Numbered from the stretch's first letter, positions 52,442-61,680 are shown. The stretch is DNA of 64,000 bases from an uncultured Acidimicrobiaceae bacterium (GCA_905182135.1 CAJJAG010000003.1:347243-411242); one strand, 5' to 3'. Translations and numbers: made by a program. Notes: generated by a model from the sequence alone, not told the origin.

Positions 52442-53635
52442 GTGACCGACTCGACTGACATGCACGCAGCCTTCGCCGTCAATACCGAACAGCTGTGTCG
52501 AGCCATCAGCTTGATGGCGACCGCTCCGGATACAGCGACGCCTGAGCTGCCATCGGGCTTGCCTGACCTTGGACTGGGCGGGGCGCAGACGCTGGACGCA
52601 CTGGCGCCGTCGGTATTGGCCGGAGCACGCGATCTTGGAGCACCTGGCTTCTTTGCTCATATGGACCCGCCGACACCGTGGATCACCTGGGCGATGCAGT
52701 TGTGGACGTCGAGTCAAAATCAGAATCTTCTGCACCCCGACACCGCTCCCAAAGCGCGCGACATCGAGGCTCGGGTAATCGACTGGTTGGCGCCGAGCTT
52801 CGGTATGTCGGGTGGCCATATGACACCTGGGTCCACGGTTGCGAACCTGACGGCGATCTGGGCAGCGCGCGAAGCAGGCGCTCACACGGTTGTGTCAACG
52901 CGTAATGCCCATCTCAGCGTGGCCAAGGCGGCACACCTGCTTGGCATGTTTCATCGGCCGATTCGTGATTGGGATGCTGCGATCTCACTTGACGGATGCT
53001 GCGCTGTGATCACCGCTGGTGCCACGAGCACCGGCGAGATCGAGCCGCTCGACGCAGCGTCAGGAGCGCTGTGGCGTCATGTCGATGCTGCATGGGCCGG
53101 TCCGCTTCGGCTCAGCGACAGCCATCGACATCTGCTCGATGGCATCGAACGGGCAGACAGCGTCTCGGTATCGGCACACAAATGGCTGTTCCAGCCAAAG
53201 GAGTCGGCGATGGTTCTGTTCGCTGACGTGGTGGCAGCCCATCGTTCGGTGAGCTTCGGCGCTGACTATCTCGCCGTGCCAAACGTAGGCGTTCTCGGCA
53301 GTCATGGCGCCAGTGCTGTGCCGTTGTTGGCCACCCTGCTGGCATATGGCCGCCAAGGTGTCGCCGGGTGGATTGATCATTCCATGGAGCTTGCGGCACG
53401 GCTAGTTCGCCAGATTGATGTTGAGCCGGACCTCGAGGTGCGAACGGTTCCCCAGGCAGGGGTTGTGAACTGGCGGCACACGTCGATCGATGCAGGCGAG
53501 GTGCAGCGGCAGCTTCCATCCGACGTCTTCATTTCGACGACCATCATCGATGGTGATCCCTGGTTGCGCTCTGTTGCAGCAAACCCGATGGCGGACCCAC
53601 AACGTGTCGTCGCTGCAGTCGCTGGTCTCAGTTAG
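52442..53635 (+). CDS. PLP-dependent group II decarboxylase-like protein
   Basis: A 397-residue PLP enzyme of the DDC/GadB fold. FFAHMDPPTPWITWAMQLW, then GGHMTPGSTVANLTAIWAAR, the HLSVAKAAHLLG His that stacks on PLP, HVDAAWAGPLRLS with the PLP-binding Asp, and SVSAHKWLFQPKE with the Schiff-base Lys are visible. It is shorter than the usual 470-500 residues, mainly at the C-terminal domain. Amino-acid decarboxylase or aldehyde-forming activity is possible. The GTG start is at 52442. Confidence 0.88.
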   Translation: MTDSTDMHAAFAVNTEQLCRAISLMATAPDTATPELPSGLPDLGLGGAQTLDALAPSVLAGARDLGAPGFFAHMDPPTPWITWAMQLWTSSQNQNLLHPDTAPKARDIEARVIDWLAPSFGMSGGHMTPGSTVANLTAIWAAREAGAHTVVSTRNAHLSVAKAAHLLGMFHRPIRDWDAAISLDGCCAVITAGATSTGEIEPLDAASGALWRHVDAAWAGPLRLSDSHRHLLDGIERADSVSVSAHKWLFQPKESAMVLFADVVAAHRSVSFGADYLAVPNVGVLGSHGASAVPLLATLLAYGRQGVAGWIDHSMELAARLVRQIDVEPDLEVRTVPQAGVVNWRHTSIDAGEVQRQLPSDVFISTTIIDGDPWLRSVAANPMADPQRVVAAVAGLS

Positions 53636-54032
53636 CAGGGCGCGGAAAAACGCATACCCACGTCTCGACGACCATCATCACCGCCCACGGGTAGCCCGCT
53701 CGTTCGTCGCTGAGTTCGAGCGCCCGAACCCTTGGCCCTGACCGGCTGGACTTCGGGACCCTTTTCGAAGCCGTTTTTTGAGATCAAGGAGGTCCACTGT
53801 CTGCGACCTCCGGGGGTGGCGACTGGCCGCCGATACGCAGGACCGGCATTCTCCCAACCCGGATGGGGACGCGTAGTTAGATCTTGGGTCGCGAGTCAGT
53901 CACTGGTTGTCAGACTCGCCACGAGACGTCGGTGCCAGATTTTGTCGTTCATTGGCAAACCACGCTTCTGAAGAGGGTCGGGGTCCTGAGACGGGTTGGG
54001 GCACGCGTGTGCATGAACCCTCTTGGGGTGGC
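53636..54032. other. 397-base intergenic region between convergent genes
   Basis: No gene is supported between the decarboxylase and the convergent YqeC gene. One weak terminator (53749-53779) lies near the decarboxylase side. The remainder contains only short open frames lacking motifs. Confidence 0.5.
53749..53779 (+). terminator. Weak Rho-independent terminator
   Basis: CTTCG (53751-53755) pairs with CGAAG (53766-53770), extended by one G-C pair beyond an A-C mismatch, and TTTTTT follows at 53774-53779. The short stem makes this tentative. Confidence 0.4.
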
Positions 54033-54743
54033 TTATGACGCTCGCTCGCGGACAGCGACCAATTCGGCCTTATCGCCAAGCGCCTCAGCTAGCTCGGTGA
54101 CCGTGTCGCTATCCACCTCGCGAACACGATGCAGCGCGACTACGAAGCGGGCGGTGGGCGGCCGGTCCTTCTGTGAACCGGCTGGGCTGAGTAAGACAGC
54201 GGCTGCTCGTCGCGGCGTGAGTACATCGCCCACCCCACACGTGGCCAATGCCGCGACCAACTCAGGACGATGGCAGCCGTCGGCGATTGGGCGTCCGAAG
54301 GCGCTGATACCGATACAGGCCAACAACAATGTCGTTGAAGTTGGGATGACCGGCTCATGTGCAGCTGGCGCCTTGAATGGCCGCTTGCGCGAACCGTCGG
54401 CCTCGACCACGACATTGTCGGCAATCGTGAACCAGTGATCACAGGTCGCACCGCTGACGCCGATAGCGCGACGTTCATCAGCAGCCTTCCACGCCAAGGC
54501 TCGACCGACTTTGGTCAGCCGGTTGCGCAGCTCGTCATCGGTTGGGTCGATTAGCGCTGGGTAGTTGCTCGACTGTTCCGCACCCATCTTGGTGGTCGTC
54601 GTCAGGACGGTTGTTCCAGCGAGCTGCTCGCCAAGGGTGAACAACGTGGTGGTCTTTCCACCGCCGCCGACTAGCGAAATCAGTTCGCCCTGGTTGACCC
54701 GAAAGGCGCTGGCTAGGTTTGTCAGGTCGGTTGTTGAAACCAC
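54033..54743 (-). CDS. yqeC: YqeC-like putative selenium-dependent hydroxylase accessory protein
   Basis: A 236-residue P-loop protein: LISLVGGGGKTTTLFTLGEQ near residue 18, TTTTKMGAEQ, NVVVEADGSRKRPFKAPAAHEPVIP and a GVGDVLTPRRAAAVLL segment, as in YqeC. Such proteins are found with molybdenum-dependent hydroxylases (purine and xanthine type) and their maturation genes, but neither a large hydroxylase subunit nor Sec machinery is visible here. Its presence hints that purine hydroxylation occurs elsewhere in the genome. It is divergent from the alpha/beta hydrolase. Confidence 0.85.
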   Translation of the reverse strand: MVSTTDLTNLASAFRVNQGELISLVGGGGKTTTLFTLGEQLAGTTVLTTTTKMGAEQSSNYPALIDPTDDELRNRLTKVGRALAWKAADERRAIGVSGATCDHWFTIADNVVVEADGSRKRPFKAPAAHEPVIPTSTTLLLACIGISAFGRPIADGCHRPELVAALATCGVGDVLTPRRAAAVLLSPAGSQKDRPPTARFVVALHRVREVDSDTVTELAEALGDKAELVAVRERAS

Positions 54744-54850
54744 TGTTGCAACCTATGCCACCGTGCGATGAATGGGGTTGCTGGTCGTGCGGCGGTCTTT
54801 GCCGGCGCGGCGGTTTCGTCAGAGGGGCTATTCGCCCGTACGATTCCGCA

Positions 54851-55648
54851 ATGGCAAAGCTGACCATCCGTGGGTTCGACCTTGACTACGACGTCGCCGG
54901 AAGCGGGACACAATCGCCGTTGATCTGGGGGCATGGCCTGACGGGCAGCCGTGGCATTTCGGCCGCCTATCCCTTGGTCAACCTGAAGCCAGCCGAAGTC
55001 GACCGGCCCGTTGTGCGTTACGACGCCCGGGGACACGGCATGTCGGGGCTGATCGAGGACGCGACGAAGGGCAGCTGGGCCGAGTTGGCCCAGGATCAGA
55101 TTGGCTTGGTTGACCATCTTGGTTACGAGCGTGTTGTCATCGGTGGTGTTTCAATGGGTGCGGGCACGGCGCTTCACGCTGCGCTTGAACTACGGGAACG
55201 CCTCGAGAAGATGGTGCTCGTTATTCCACCCACAGGCTGGGAAGAACGGGCGTCACAGATTGACCTGTACGAGCAGATGGCACGTGTGGCCGAGGAGCGA
55301 GGCCCCAAGGCACTGATTGCATCGTCAGCCAAAATGCCTCCTCCTGACCCCTTTGTTGGCACAAGCGAACACGGCGACCGTCGTGCCGGAAGCCTCGGTA
55401 GCTACGACCCTGCCCTGCTCGCCGCTTGCTACCGCGGCGCTGCGTTCGCCAACTTGCCAGTGCCCAATGACATCGCCACGATCACGACACCGACTCTTGT
55501 GCTCGCATGGAGCGGCGACCCCCGCCACCCCGTCTCGACGGCCGAGCGGCTGCGTGACACGTTGCCGAACGTGCAGGTGTCAGTCGCCTCAACCCGCGCC
55601 GACTACGCCTCCTGGTCCGACCAACTCCACCGCTTCCTCGCCATCTGA
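54851..55648 (+). CDS. Alpha/beta hydrolase
   Basis: A 265-residue alpha/beta-hydrolase. WGHGLTGSRG holds the oxyanion loop, YDARGHGMSG the strand-4 loop, and VIGGVSMGAGTAL the Ser nucleophile. The acid Asp is likely in LAWSGDPRHPVS. The usual catalytic His in a C-terminal HxxxxE/D motif is not obvious: after the strand VQVSVASTRADYASWSDQLH a single His remains in DQLHRFL. The upstream frame to 54719 is non-coding. It ends 37 bases before the creatininase gene. Confidence 0.82.
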   Translation: MAKLTIRGFDLDYDVAGSGTQSPLIWGHGLTGSRGISAAYPLVNLKPAEVDRPVVRYDARGHGMSGLIEDATKGSWAELAQDQIGLVDHLGYERVVIGGVSMGAGTALHAALELRERLEKMVLVIPPTGWEERASQIDLYEQMARVAEERGPKALIASSAKMPPPDPFVGTSEHGDRRAGSLGSYDPALLAACYRGAAFANLPVPNDIATITTPTLVLAWSGDPRHPVSTAERLRDTLPNVQVSVASTRADYASWSDQLHRFLAI

Positions 55649-55685
55649 GACTGGGGCTTCATGGCGTAGCAGTAGAGTCGGCGTC

Positions 55686-56474
55686 GTGGGTGGACGACTT
55701 GAGCAATTGACCGGACCAGCAGCTGCGGTTGCGCTTGGTGACGATGCCACGGTGCTCGTGCCAATCGGAGCAATCGAACAGCATGGGCCGCACTTGCCGC
55801 TATCGGTCGACTGGATCATTGCGGATGCCGTAGCGCAGGCCGTGGTCGATCGTGCGGGCGAGGAACTGCCGGTTTGGTTGCTGCCAACCATGCCGTTCTC
55901 CAAGTCGAATGAACACGCCTGGTCCAAGGGAACGATCTGGTTGTCACAGCAAACGATGATGCACGTGCTCGACGACATCGGTAGATGTGTCGCTGAATCT
56001 GGCGCTAAGCGCATCGTGTTTCTGAACGGACATGGCGGCAACTCGACGCTACTCAACGTTGTCTGCCGCGAGCTTCGATTGGCCTATGGACTACTCACGT
56101 TCCTGGTGCACCCATTCGTGCCACCCGCCTATTCGCCACCTGATCCCGACGCAGCAAACTCGGCCGAACTCGGCATGGGCATCCACGGGGGTCTCGACGA
56201 GACATCAGTGATGTTGCACCTGCGGCCGGACGATGTGGACATGTCACAGGCCGTGCGAAATGTGCCCGAGTGGATGAGCGAGCATGACCACGTCAAGTTC
56301 GGGGGCAGCGTTCAGTTCGGTTGGCTGTCCAATGACTTCGGCGGCGACGGCCACATAGGTGACCCAACCGGTGCGACCGCTGAGCTCGGCGAGAAACTTT
56401 TCGAAGACTCCGTGTCGTTCATCATCGAGCAGCTGCGAGACATCGTGGGCTTCGACTTCCGGCCCAACGCATGA
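55686..56474 (+). CDS. Creatininase family amidohydrolase
   Basis: A 262-residue protein. The metal-binding motif IGAIEQHGPHLPLSVD (Glu, His and Asp ligands), SNEHAWSKGT and FLNGHGGNSTLLN define the family. Members open cyclic amides such as creatinine or act on related lactams in purine-like, riboflavin or mycofactocin pathways. The start is GTG 55686. It overlaps the RidA gene by 4 nt. The neighbouring deaminase and RidA suggest nitrogen-heterocycle breakdown; the exact substrate is not determinable. Confidence 0.9.
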   Translation: MGGRLEQLTGPAAAVALGDDATVLVPIGAIEQHGPHLPLSVDWIIADAVAQAVVDRAGEELPVWLLPTMPFSKSNEHAWSKGTIWLSQQTMMHVLDDIGRCVAESGAKRIVFLNGHGGNSTLLNVVCRELRLAYGLLTFLVHPFVPPAYSPPDPDAANSAELGMGIHGGLDETSVMLHLRPDDVDMSQAVRNVPEWMSEHDHVKFGGSVQFGWLSNDFGGDGHIGDPTGATAELGEKLFEDSVSFIIEQLRDIVGFDFRPNA

Positions 56475-56863
56475 GCGGCGTCTCCCGGTCGATCAACCCG
56501 GCATTGGTCAGCGCGCCGGCAGCGAATTATGCACACGCGATCTTGAGCGAGAACCCGACCGCATGGCTTCACACATCCGGCGTTATCCCGATTGCGCCAG
56601 ACGGGTCAGTGCCCGTCGGCATTGTTGCTCAGGCCGAGGTGATCTGGGCGAACGTCGCCGCCATGCTGGCAGAAGCGAACATGGCGCCGAACAACGTTGT
56701 CTCGGTAACGACCTATGTCACGCCCGGCCACGATCTGGGTCCCATCATGGCGATTCGCGACAACGCGCTCGACAACCATCACGCCGCGTCGACCCTCGTC
56801 GTTGTACCCGAACTTGCTCGCCCCGAATGGCTCATGGAGATAGCGATCATCGCTGCCCGCTGA
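56471..56863 (+). CDS. RidA-family (YjgF/YER057c) protein
   Basis: A 130-residue trimeric-fold protein: INPALVSAPAANYAHAI, WLHTSGVIPIAPDG, a QAEVIWANVAAMLAEANM helix and VVSVTTYVTPGHDL. The C-terminal LVVVPELARPEWLMEIAIIA replaces the usual vxALa.pd..vEie.iA; the Arg that binds imine substrate in RidA is shifted or missing. Members hydrolyse 2-aminoacrylate-type imines or carbamate-like intermediates. It is translationally coupled to creatininase and its stop lies in a long palindromic terminator. Confidence 0.85.
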   Translation: MSGVSRSINPALVSAPAANYAHAILSENPTAWLHTSGVIPIAPDGSVPVGIVAQAEVIWANVAAMLAEANMAPNNVVSVTTYVTPGHDLGPIMAIRDNALDNHHAASTLVVVPELARPEWLMEIAIIAAR

Positions 56864-56894
56864 ATTCTTGACACCCCAGGGGTGTCAAGAATTC
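56862..56894. terminator. 33-bp perfect palindromic terminator between convergent genes
   Basis: GAATTCTTGACACCCC (56862-56877) and GGGGTGTCAAGAATTC (56879-56894) are perfect complements around one A. The left arm includes the last two bases of the RidA stop codon. The minus-strand amidohydrolase ends eight bases away, so the element can stop both transcripts. Confidence 0.8.
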
Positions 56895-56901
56895 GCAGTG
56901 G

Positions 56902-58317
56902 TTAGCGGTTGAGGCGGCTTTCGACGCCCGCTGCTTTGAACACGCGGGCAGCGGCGATGCGTGCCTCGGCGAGAAGTTCGTCTTCGTCGACGAAGGTCAC
57001 CTTGCGGTCATCAATCAGGATGCGACCATCGACCACGACATGGGTGACGTTGGCCGGTGACGCGTTGAACACCAGAGCGCTCTCGATGCTGTGCACAGGT
57101 GCAATGAAGATGGAGTTCAGATCTACGAGAACCACGTCGGCCTTGCGACCCGCGGCGATCATGCCCGTGCTGTCTTCGGTGCCGAACGCTTTAGCGCCAC
57201 CACGGCATGCCATCTCGATGCTGTCGCCAGGAAGCAGTGCCATGGCGTCGAGATGATGAACTTTTTGCAACAGCACGGTCGTCTTGAGGACTTCGAACAT
57301 GTCCTGGCGGTTGTTGCTGCCAGGACCGTCGCTTGCCAGCGCCACATTGATGTTGCGGCTTCGCATGTCCAAGATGCGCGGCACCCCAGACGCCAAGAAC
57401 ATATTGCTGACCGGGCAGCTGACGACCGAGGCGCCTGACGCCGCGATCAGATCGAGCTCATTGTCATCGAGCCACACACTGTGAGCGAACTGCATATCGG
57501 GGCCAAGTAGCCCGAGTTCGTCGAGCCATTCGACATGACGGGTGCCACGCTCTTCGACGTTGAGGCGAACCTCTTCCTCGGACTCGGCAATGTGAATGTG
57601 AGTGCCGGCGCCCCACTCGCGGGTCTTTGCGACCGTTTCTTTCATGGCCTCGTCGGTGCAACCCCAGGGTAGAAGCGGAGCGACCTCGATACGAATGCGA
57701 TCGTCGTCGTGGCCCTGCCAGCGTTCCCGCAAACCAGCTGTATGCGATAGCACTTGCTCGGGCGTCTCTTGCATCTCGGGCGGGTAGTTCCGGTCGGCCC
57801 AACCGCGGGCCAACATGTAACGAACGCCCGAGTCACTCGCCGACTGCAGCACGGCGTCGTCGATGGCGTCATCGACGTGTACATAGTGATGGTCCAGCAC
57901 CGAGGTGGCACCGGTCCGCAGATTCTCGACCATGCCGCACATACCCGCCAAGTAGCCGGCCTCGGCATCGAGATGCACAGCACCAGGCCAGATGCATTGC
58001 CGCAGCCAATCGAGCAATGGTTTGTCGTCGGCCAGACCACGAAAGAACGTTTGGAAGAGATGGGTGTGGGCATTGGTCATGCCTGGCATCACGGCGCTGC
58101 CCTCGGCATCGATCACCCGCTCAGCTTGGGCAACAAGCGCAGCTGGCGCTTCGCCGTCGCCAACGCCGACGATCGTGTCGCCGACGATGTGGACCCATCC
58201 GGGGTCATGGATGGTGGCAGCGTCATCGACGGTAACCACCGCCGCGTTGATGACAAGAAGTCCGCCAGCATTGTGGCGGTTGGGCAGTGGGGAAACAGAA
58301 ACCATGGTGATTCTCAA
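56902..58317 (-). CDS. Amidohydrolase/deaminase of the TrzN-SsnA-guanine deaminase clade
   Basis: A 471-residue (or 467 from Met5) metallo-hydrolase. VMPGMTNAHTHLFQTFFRGL contains the His-x-His metal pair, then TGATSVLDHHYVHVDD, a THIHIAESEEEV His and Glu, QFAHSVWLD His and ASDGPGSNNRQDMF with the catalytic Asp. The shape places it with 8-oxoguanine, guanine and S-adenosylhomocysteine/triazine deaminases (AtzB, TrzN, MtaD). The C-terminal beta-sandwich has KADVVLVDLNSIFIAP. Together with creatininase and RidA it suggests amino-group removal from a nitrogen heterocycle. Confidence 0.87.
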   Translation of the reverse strand: MRITMVSVSPLPNRHNAGGLLVINAAVVTVDDAATIHDPGWVHIVGDTIVGVGDGEAPAALVAQAERVIDAEGSAVMPGMTNAHTHLFQTFFRGLADDKPLLDWLRQCIWPGAVHLDAEAGYLAGMCGMVENLRTGATSVLDHHYVHVDDAIDDAVLQSASDSGVRYMLARGWADRNYPPEMQETPEQVLSHTAGLRERWQGHDDDRIRIEVAPLLPWGCTDEAMKETVAKTREWGAGTHIHIAESEEEVRLNVEERGTRHVEWLDELGLLGPDMQFAHSVWLDDNELDLIAASGASVVSCPVSNMFLASGVPRILDMRSRNINVALASDGPGSNNRQDMFEVLKTTVLLQKVHHLDAMALLPGDSIEMACRGGAKAFGTEDSTGMIAAGRKADVVLVDLNSIFIAPVHSIESALVFNASPANVTHVVVDGRILIDDRKVTFVDEDELLAEARIAAARVFKAAGVESRLNR

Positions 58318-58405
58318 CAGCGGTAGATCGGGGCGGGCTGGCTACGAAGCCTCGGTAGGAGTGAACGCCATGCGTTGAGCCGGTGCTTGGGATTGTATTG
58401 TTCAC

Positions 58406-58981
58406 GTGATGCGAGTGCTCGTCGTCGATGCGTATCCGGCCGCCCATCCCGATGCAGCGGTCGTTCGTCAGGCCATCGAGATGCTCGAGAAGCAGGACAA
58501 TCAGGTCGACTACCTGTCGCTGGTGAGTGACGAGTTCAGCACCGCGATGACCGCTGACGAACGGGCCGCGTATGAGACTGACGAGCCGTTGATCGCGGAT
58601 GAGACCAAGGCAAGTGCAGCCCGGGTGCAAGGCGCCGATGCACTTTTGTTCTGCTATCCGACAACATTGTTCGGTGTGCCACCTCGGCTAAAGGGTTGGC
58701 TTGAACGAGTCATGGTGACGGGTGTTGCCTTCGTCTTCGATAACAAGCAGCGAGTGCGGCCAGGCCTGACCAATGTGCGTCGTATCGGTGTGGTCACGAC
58801 CACACCGCATTCTCGTCGCGCCACGATGCGGGCCCGCGACCTGGGTTATCGCACGTTGATGCGCGCCCTCCGTTTGAACTGTCACCCGCTCTGCCGTCGC
58901 ACCTTCGTCCGCATGCCAGTTGGCGCTCCAGCCGCGCGCTTCGCCGACCGTCTCAACCGATCTCTGCGCTCCTGGCGTTAG
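58406..58981 (+). CDS. Flavodoxin-fold NAD(P)H oxidoreductase
   Basis: A 191-residue protein of the Flavodoxin_2 group: VLVVDAYPAAHPDAAVVRQA at the N-terminus, ADALLFCYPTTLFGVPPRLK for the FMN loop and GWLERVMVTGVAFVF typical of NQO-like reductases. The start is GTG 58406 or ATG 58409. The C-terminal part is Arg-rich (SRRATMRARDLGYRTLMRAL). It is convergent with a second flavodoxin-fold gene. Confidence 0.82.
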   Translation: MMRVLVVDAYPAAHPDAAVVRQAIEMLEKQDNQVDYLSLVSDEFSTAMTADERAAYETDEPLIADETKASAARVQGADALLFCYPTTLFGVPPRLKGWLERVMVTGVAFVFDNKQRVRPGLTNVRRIGVVTTTPHSRRATMRARDLGYRTLMRALRLNCHPLCRRTFVRMPVGAPAARFADRLNRSLRSWR

Positions 58982-59013
58982 TGCGCACCTAGGGTCTGAC
59001 CCTCCATGCACAC

Positions 59014-59496
59014 TTAGGTGATCGTGAGTGAGTCGACGAACGCGATGCGCTCGGCGGGGCTGACGCGGTCGACCTTGTAGAGCGACTGCCAGCTGAAGCT
59101 GGCCCCGGGGGCGCACAGCGGCACGATGGTGCGCTTCCACAACTGCAGACCAGGCTCACCCTGCAGCATGTTGATGCGCTTTGTGCTGCCATGCGATGTG
59201 AGGACCGTCAGCGACTCGATCGTGCGCAGTGGACTCGTGTCTCTCGATTGGTCACCGTCGACCCATGGCCCGATCAGGTCGTTCAACGCGTCGAGAAGCA
59301 TCGCAGGAAGCGAACCCCACCACGTGGGATACACCGCAACGAGTCGAGTCGCATCGATGCAGGCATAGGGGGTCCAACGGTCACCCTGGCCAAGTCGCAC
59401 GACGCGGGCACCTGGGGCCTGAGCAACGACAGCATCGAGCAACGCCGAGTTGTAGCTCTGTTCGAGTGGGTGCGCCTGCACCACCAACGTGGTCAC
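59014..59496 (-). CDS. Flavodoxin-fold NAD(P)H oxidoreductase
   Basis: A 160-residue protein: TTLVVQAHPLEQSYNSALLD is the NQO/MdaB-type N-terminus, LVAVYPTWWGSLPAMLLDAL the FMN-binding loop and LTVLTSHGSTKRINMLQGEP the isoalloxazine loop. The C-terminal segment is short. It is convergent with the 58406 gene and belongs to a related but distinct lineage. Confidence 0.83.
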   Translation of the reverse strand: MTTLVVQAHPLEQSYNSALLDAVVAQAPGARVVRLGQGDRWTPYACIDATRLVAVYPTWWGSLPAMLLDALNDLIGPWVDGDQSRDTSPLRTIESLTVLTSHGSTKRINMLQGEPGLQLWKRTIVPLCAPGASFSWQSLYKVDRVSPAERIAFVDSLTIT

Positions 59497-59568
59497 GTCC
59501 AGACGTTAACTCAACCGCAACCCCGCCCGGCGCGGCCACCCTGCGTCACCAGCCCTAGGCTTCGCAGC

Positions 59569-61149
59569 GTGGGAACCAGAAAAGTAGATGCCGACATCAT
59601 CGTTGTGGGTGGTGGTCACAACGGCCTCATCTGTGCGGCCTATCTAGCTCGCTCTGGCCATGACACACTACTGGTCGAGGCCCGCGACGCTGTTGGTGGG
59701 TGCGCCTCGACTGTCGATGCGCTAGGCGCACGTTTCAATATTTGCAATTGTGATCACACGCTGATTCGGGCGATGCCGGTTATCGATGATCTCGACCTGT
59801 CAGGTCACGGGCTGACCTACCTCGAGGGCGATGCCAGCTACCTGCACATGTTCCACGACGAGACCTCGCCGTGGCTGTTCTTTTCGGATCAACAGAAAAC
59901 CCTCGACGGGCTGAGCGTCTCGCACCCTCATCAGGTGAAGGCATACCAGCGGTATCTCGACGAGGTGATGCCGGTTGCCGAAATGGTTCTGGACATGACT
60001 CGCAGTCGTACGACACTGGCTGCGATGGCCAAGACCGCAATCGGGCGCCGGGCTAAGGGCATCGCAACACTGCTCAAGTGGAGCCGCATGAGTGCGCTCG
60101 ACGTGCTGACCAGCTACTTCGATGATTGGCATATGGTCCTGCCCGCGATTAGTGCTGGGCCGACCGTGTGGGGCGTTCCGCCAGAAACGCCTGGCACCGG
60201 CATGGCTGCGCTTGGTTATGCGACTCGGCACCTGATTCGCACCGGCCGCCCCGAAGGCGGAAGCGGCGCACTGACCGACGCGGTTGCTGCCAGTTTCGCC
60301 GCAGCCGGCGGTCGCACCAAGACCTCTGCGATCGTTACCAAGCTGCTGGTTAAAGATGATGCGGTTGCCGGTGTCGAACTGACAAACGGCGAGCGCCTCA
60401 CCGCTGGCATCGTCGTAACTGCATGTGATCCGAATCAGGTCATGCTCGAATGGCTCGATGAGATGCCGGCAGCGGCCCGAAAGACGCAGAAGCGTTATCG
60501 CGACCAACCCATCCACGATGGTTATGAGTCCAAAATCGATGCCGTGATCGGTGACCGCTCGGCGCTCATGGGCATGGAGGCGCTGCAGGAACGATTCCCA
60601 ACGACCGACATGCTTGAGCCGACCGTCATCGTGTCGCCCTCACTCGATGAGCTCACCGCCGCTCATAAACTTCGGGCCGACGGTCGTGTCGCCGAGAACC
60701 CGACGATCCTGATGAACATCCCGTCGGTGCTCGACCCGACAATGAGGTCACAAGACGGCAGGCACATCCTGAGCCTGGAGGTCCTGTTCACGCCGTACTC
60801 GTTACCCGGTGGTTGGCCAGCTTCAGGCGAACCGCGACGCTGGTTCGATGTTGCCAACAAGTTCTGGAATCCGGCCATCGAGCCGGCCGAGCATGAATGG
60901 CGGGCCATGACGCCGGACATCTACGAATCTGATTTCCACATGCCACGCGGCCACGCGCCGTCCTACGCGGCGTCGCCCCTGGCGACGTTGCTCGGCAAAT
61001 CGCCCGAGGTCAGTCGCTATCGCAGCCCCGTTGAGGGGCTCTATCTCAGTGGCGCTGGCACGTGGCCCGGCGCTGGGATTTTCGGCGCACCTGGTCGCAA
61101 TGCCGCCGATGCTGTCCTGGCCGATCTGCGCAAAACCAAACGCCGCTAG
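59569..61149 (+). CDS. Phytoene-dehydrogenase-like FAD oxidoreductase
   Basis: A 526-residue flavoprotein (NAD(P)/FAD-dependent oxidoreductase). VDADIIVVGGGHNGLICAAY (GxGxxG) and the LLVEARDAVGGCAST block mark the dinucleotide fold; a C-terminal SPVEGLYLSGAGTWPGAGIF segment binds FAD. Such proteins are common in actinobacteria and act on polyprenoid, amine or unknown substrates. The GTG start at 59569 is preferred. An upstream open frame to 59191 crosses the divergent reductase and is rejected. A broken GNAT gene follows. Confidence 0.88.
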   Translation: MGTRKVDADIIVVGGGHNGLICAAYLARSGHDTLLVEARDAVGGCASTVDALGARFNICNCDHTLIRAMPVIDDLDLSGHGLTYLEGDASYLHMFHDETSPWLFFSDQQKTLDGLSVSHPHQVKAYQRYLDEVMPVAEMVLDMTRSRTTLAAMAKTAIGRRAKGIATLLKWSRMSALDVLTSYFDDWHMVLPAISAGPTVWGVPPETPGTGMAALGYATRHLIRTGRPEGGSGALTDAVAASFAAAGGRTKTSAIVTKLLVKDDAVAGVELTNGERLTAGIVVTACDPNQVMLEWLDEMPAAARKTQKRYRDQPIHDGYESKIDAVIGDRSALMGMEALQERFPTTDMLEPTVIVSPSLDELTAAHKLRADGRVAENPTILMNIPSVLDPTMRSQDGRHILSLEVLFTPYSLPGGWPASGEPRRWFDVANKFWNPAIEPAEHEWRAMTPDIYESDFHMPRGHAPSYAASPLATLLGKSPEVSRYRSPVEGLYLSGAGTWPGAGIFGAPGRNAADAVLADLRKTKRR

Positions 61150-61224
61150 AGCGCACCAGGCATCGTTTCGGAAACTCGGCGCGTGCGCAAGAGCAGCTGG
61201 GCCATGATGGGTTGATGGGGCCGT

Positions 61225-61680
61225 AGTCATCGGCGCCGTCCGCTCGGCCAAGGCTGCTGGGCTCGGCACGATTCGACTCGCAGCCCTCGACGCTGATCCA
61301 ACAGCCTTTGGCCAAACTCACGCGGAGGAAGCAGCGTCCGGCGAGGACCATTGGGGCGAGGACCATTGGATAGAACGAGCAGCTGGCAGCGAGATAGGCC
61401 AAACATTCGTGGCTGTTCTGAACAACGAGTTCGTCGGCGTTTGCGGTGCCCACCTGCCGACTCTTGGCGGCCCGGTGGAACTGGTGTCGGTGTGGACTGC
61501 ACCCGCAACATGGGGACACGGGGTGGGTCGATCATTGGTCGAAACGGTTCTCGAGTGGGCGACGAGGAGCTAGCAGAGCCAGAAGAATGCCGGTGGTGAG
61601 AGGGGCGGTATGCGTTCTTCCACACCCTGTACGGGCCATGCGATGCCCTCGCGTCACAGCAAGCCCTGAGTGACACAACG
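61225..61680 (+). pseudogene. Broken GNAT-family acetyltransferase
   Basis: The plus-strand frame from about 61225 reads IRLAALDADPTAFGQTHAEE, GEDHWGEDHWIERA and VELVSVWTAPATWGHGVGRS, then LVETVLEWATRS and TAG at 61571. GNAT proteins continue after the LVEAVLEWA helix with the VxxxN.PAxxLYxxxGF half, which is absent in frame. A fragment AFFHTLYGPCDALASQQAL in another frame resembles that half. Upstream, TGA closes the frame before any good start. A 15-bp tandem duplication (GEDHW twice) is also present. Both ends and the frame are damaged. Confidence 0.7.
61340..61369 (+). repeat. Perfect 15-bp tandem duplication in the GNAT relic
   Basis: GGCGAGGACCATTGG occurs at 61340-61354 and 61355-61369 without differences. 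It encodes a duplicated Gly-Glu-Asp-His-Trp and keeps frame. Confidence 0.9.

Noticed and set aside
55317..55685. Long upstream extension of the creatininase frame
   Set aside because: It overlaps the alpha/beta hydrolase in a different frame and is Pro/Thr/Ser-rich; GTG 55686 gives the normal family N-terminus.
59191..59568. Upstream extension of the FAD oxidoreductase frame
   Set aside because: It overlaps the minus-strand flavodoxin-fold gene antisense; the GTG at 59569 sits right before the GxGxxG fold.
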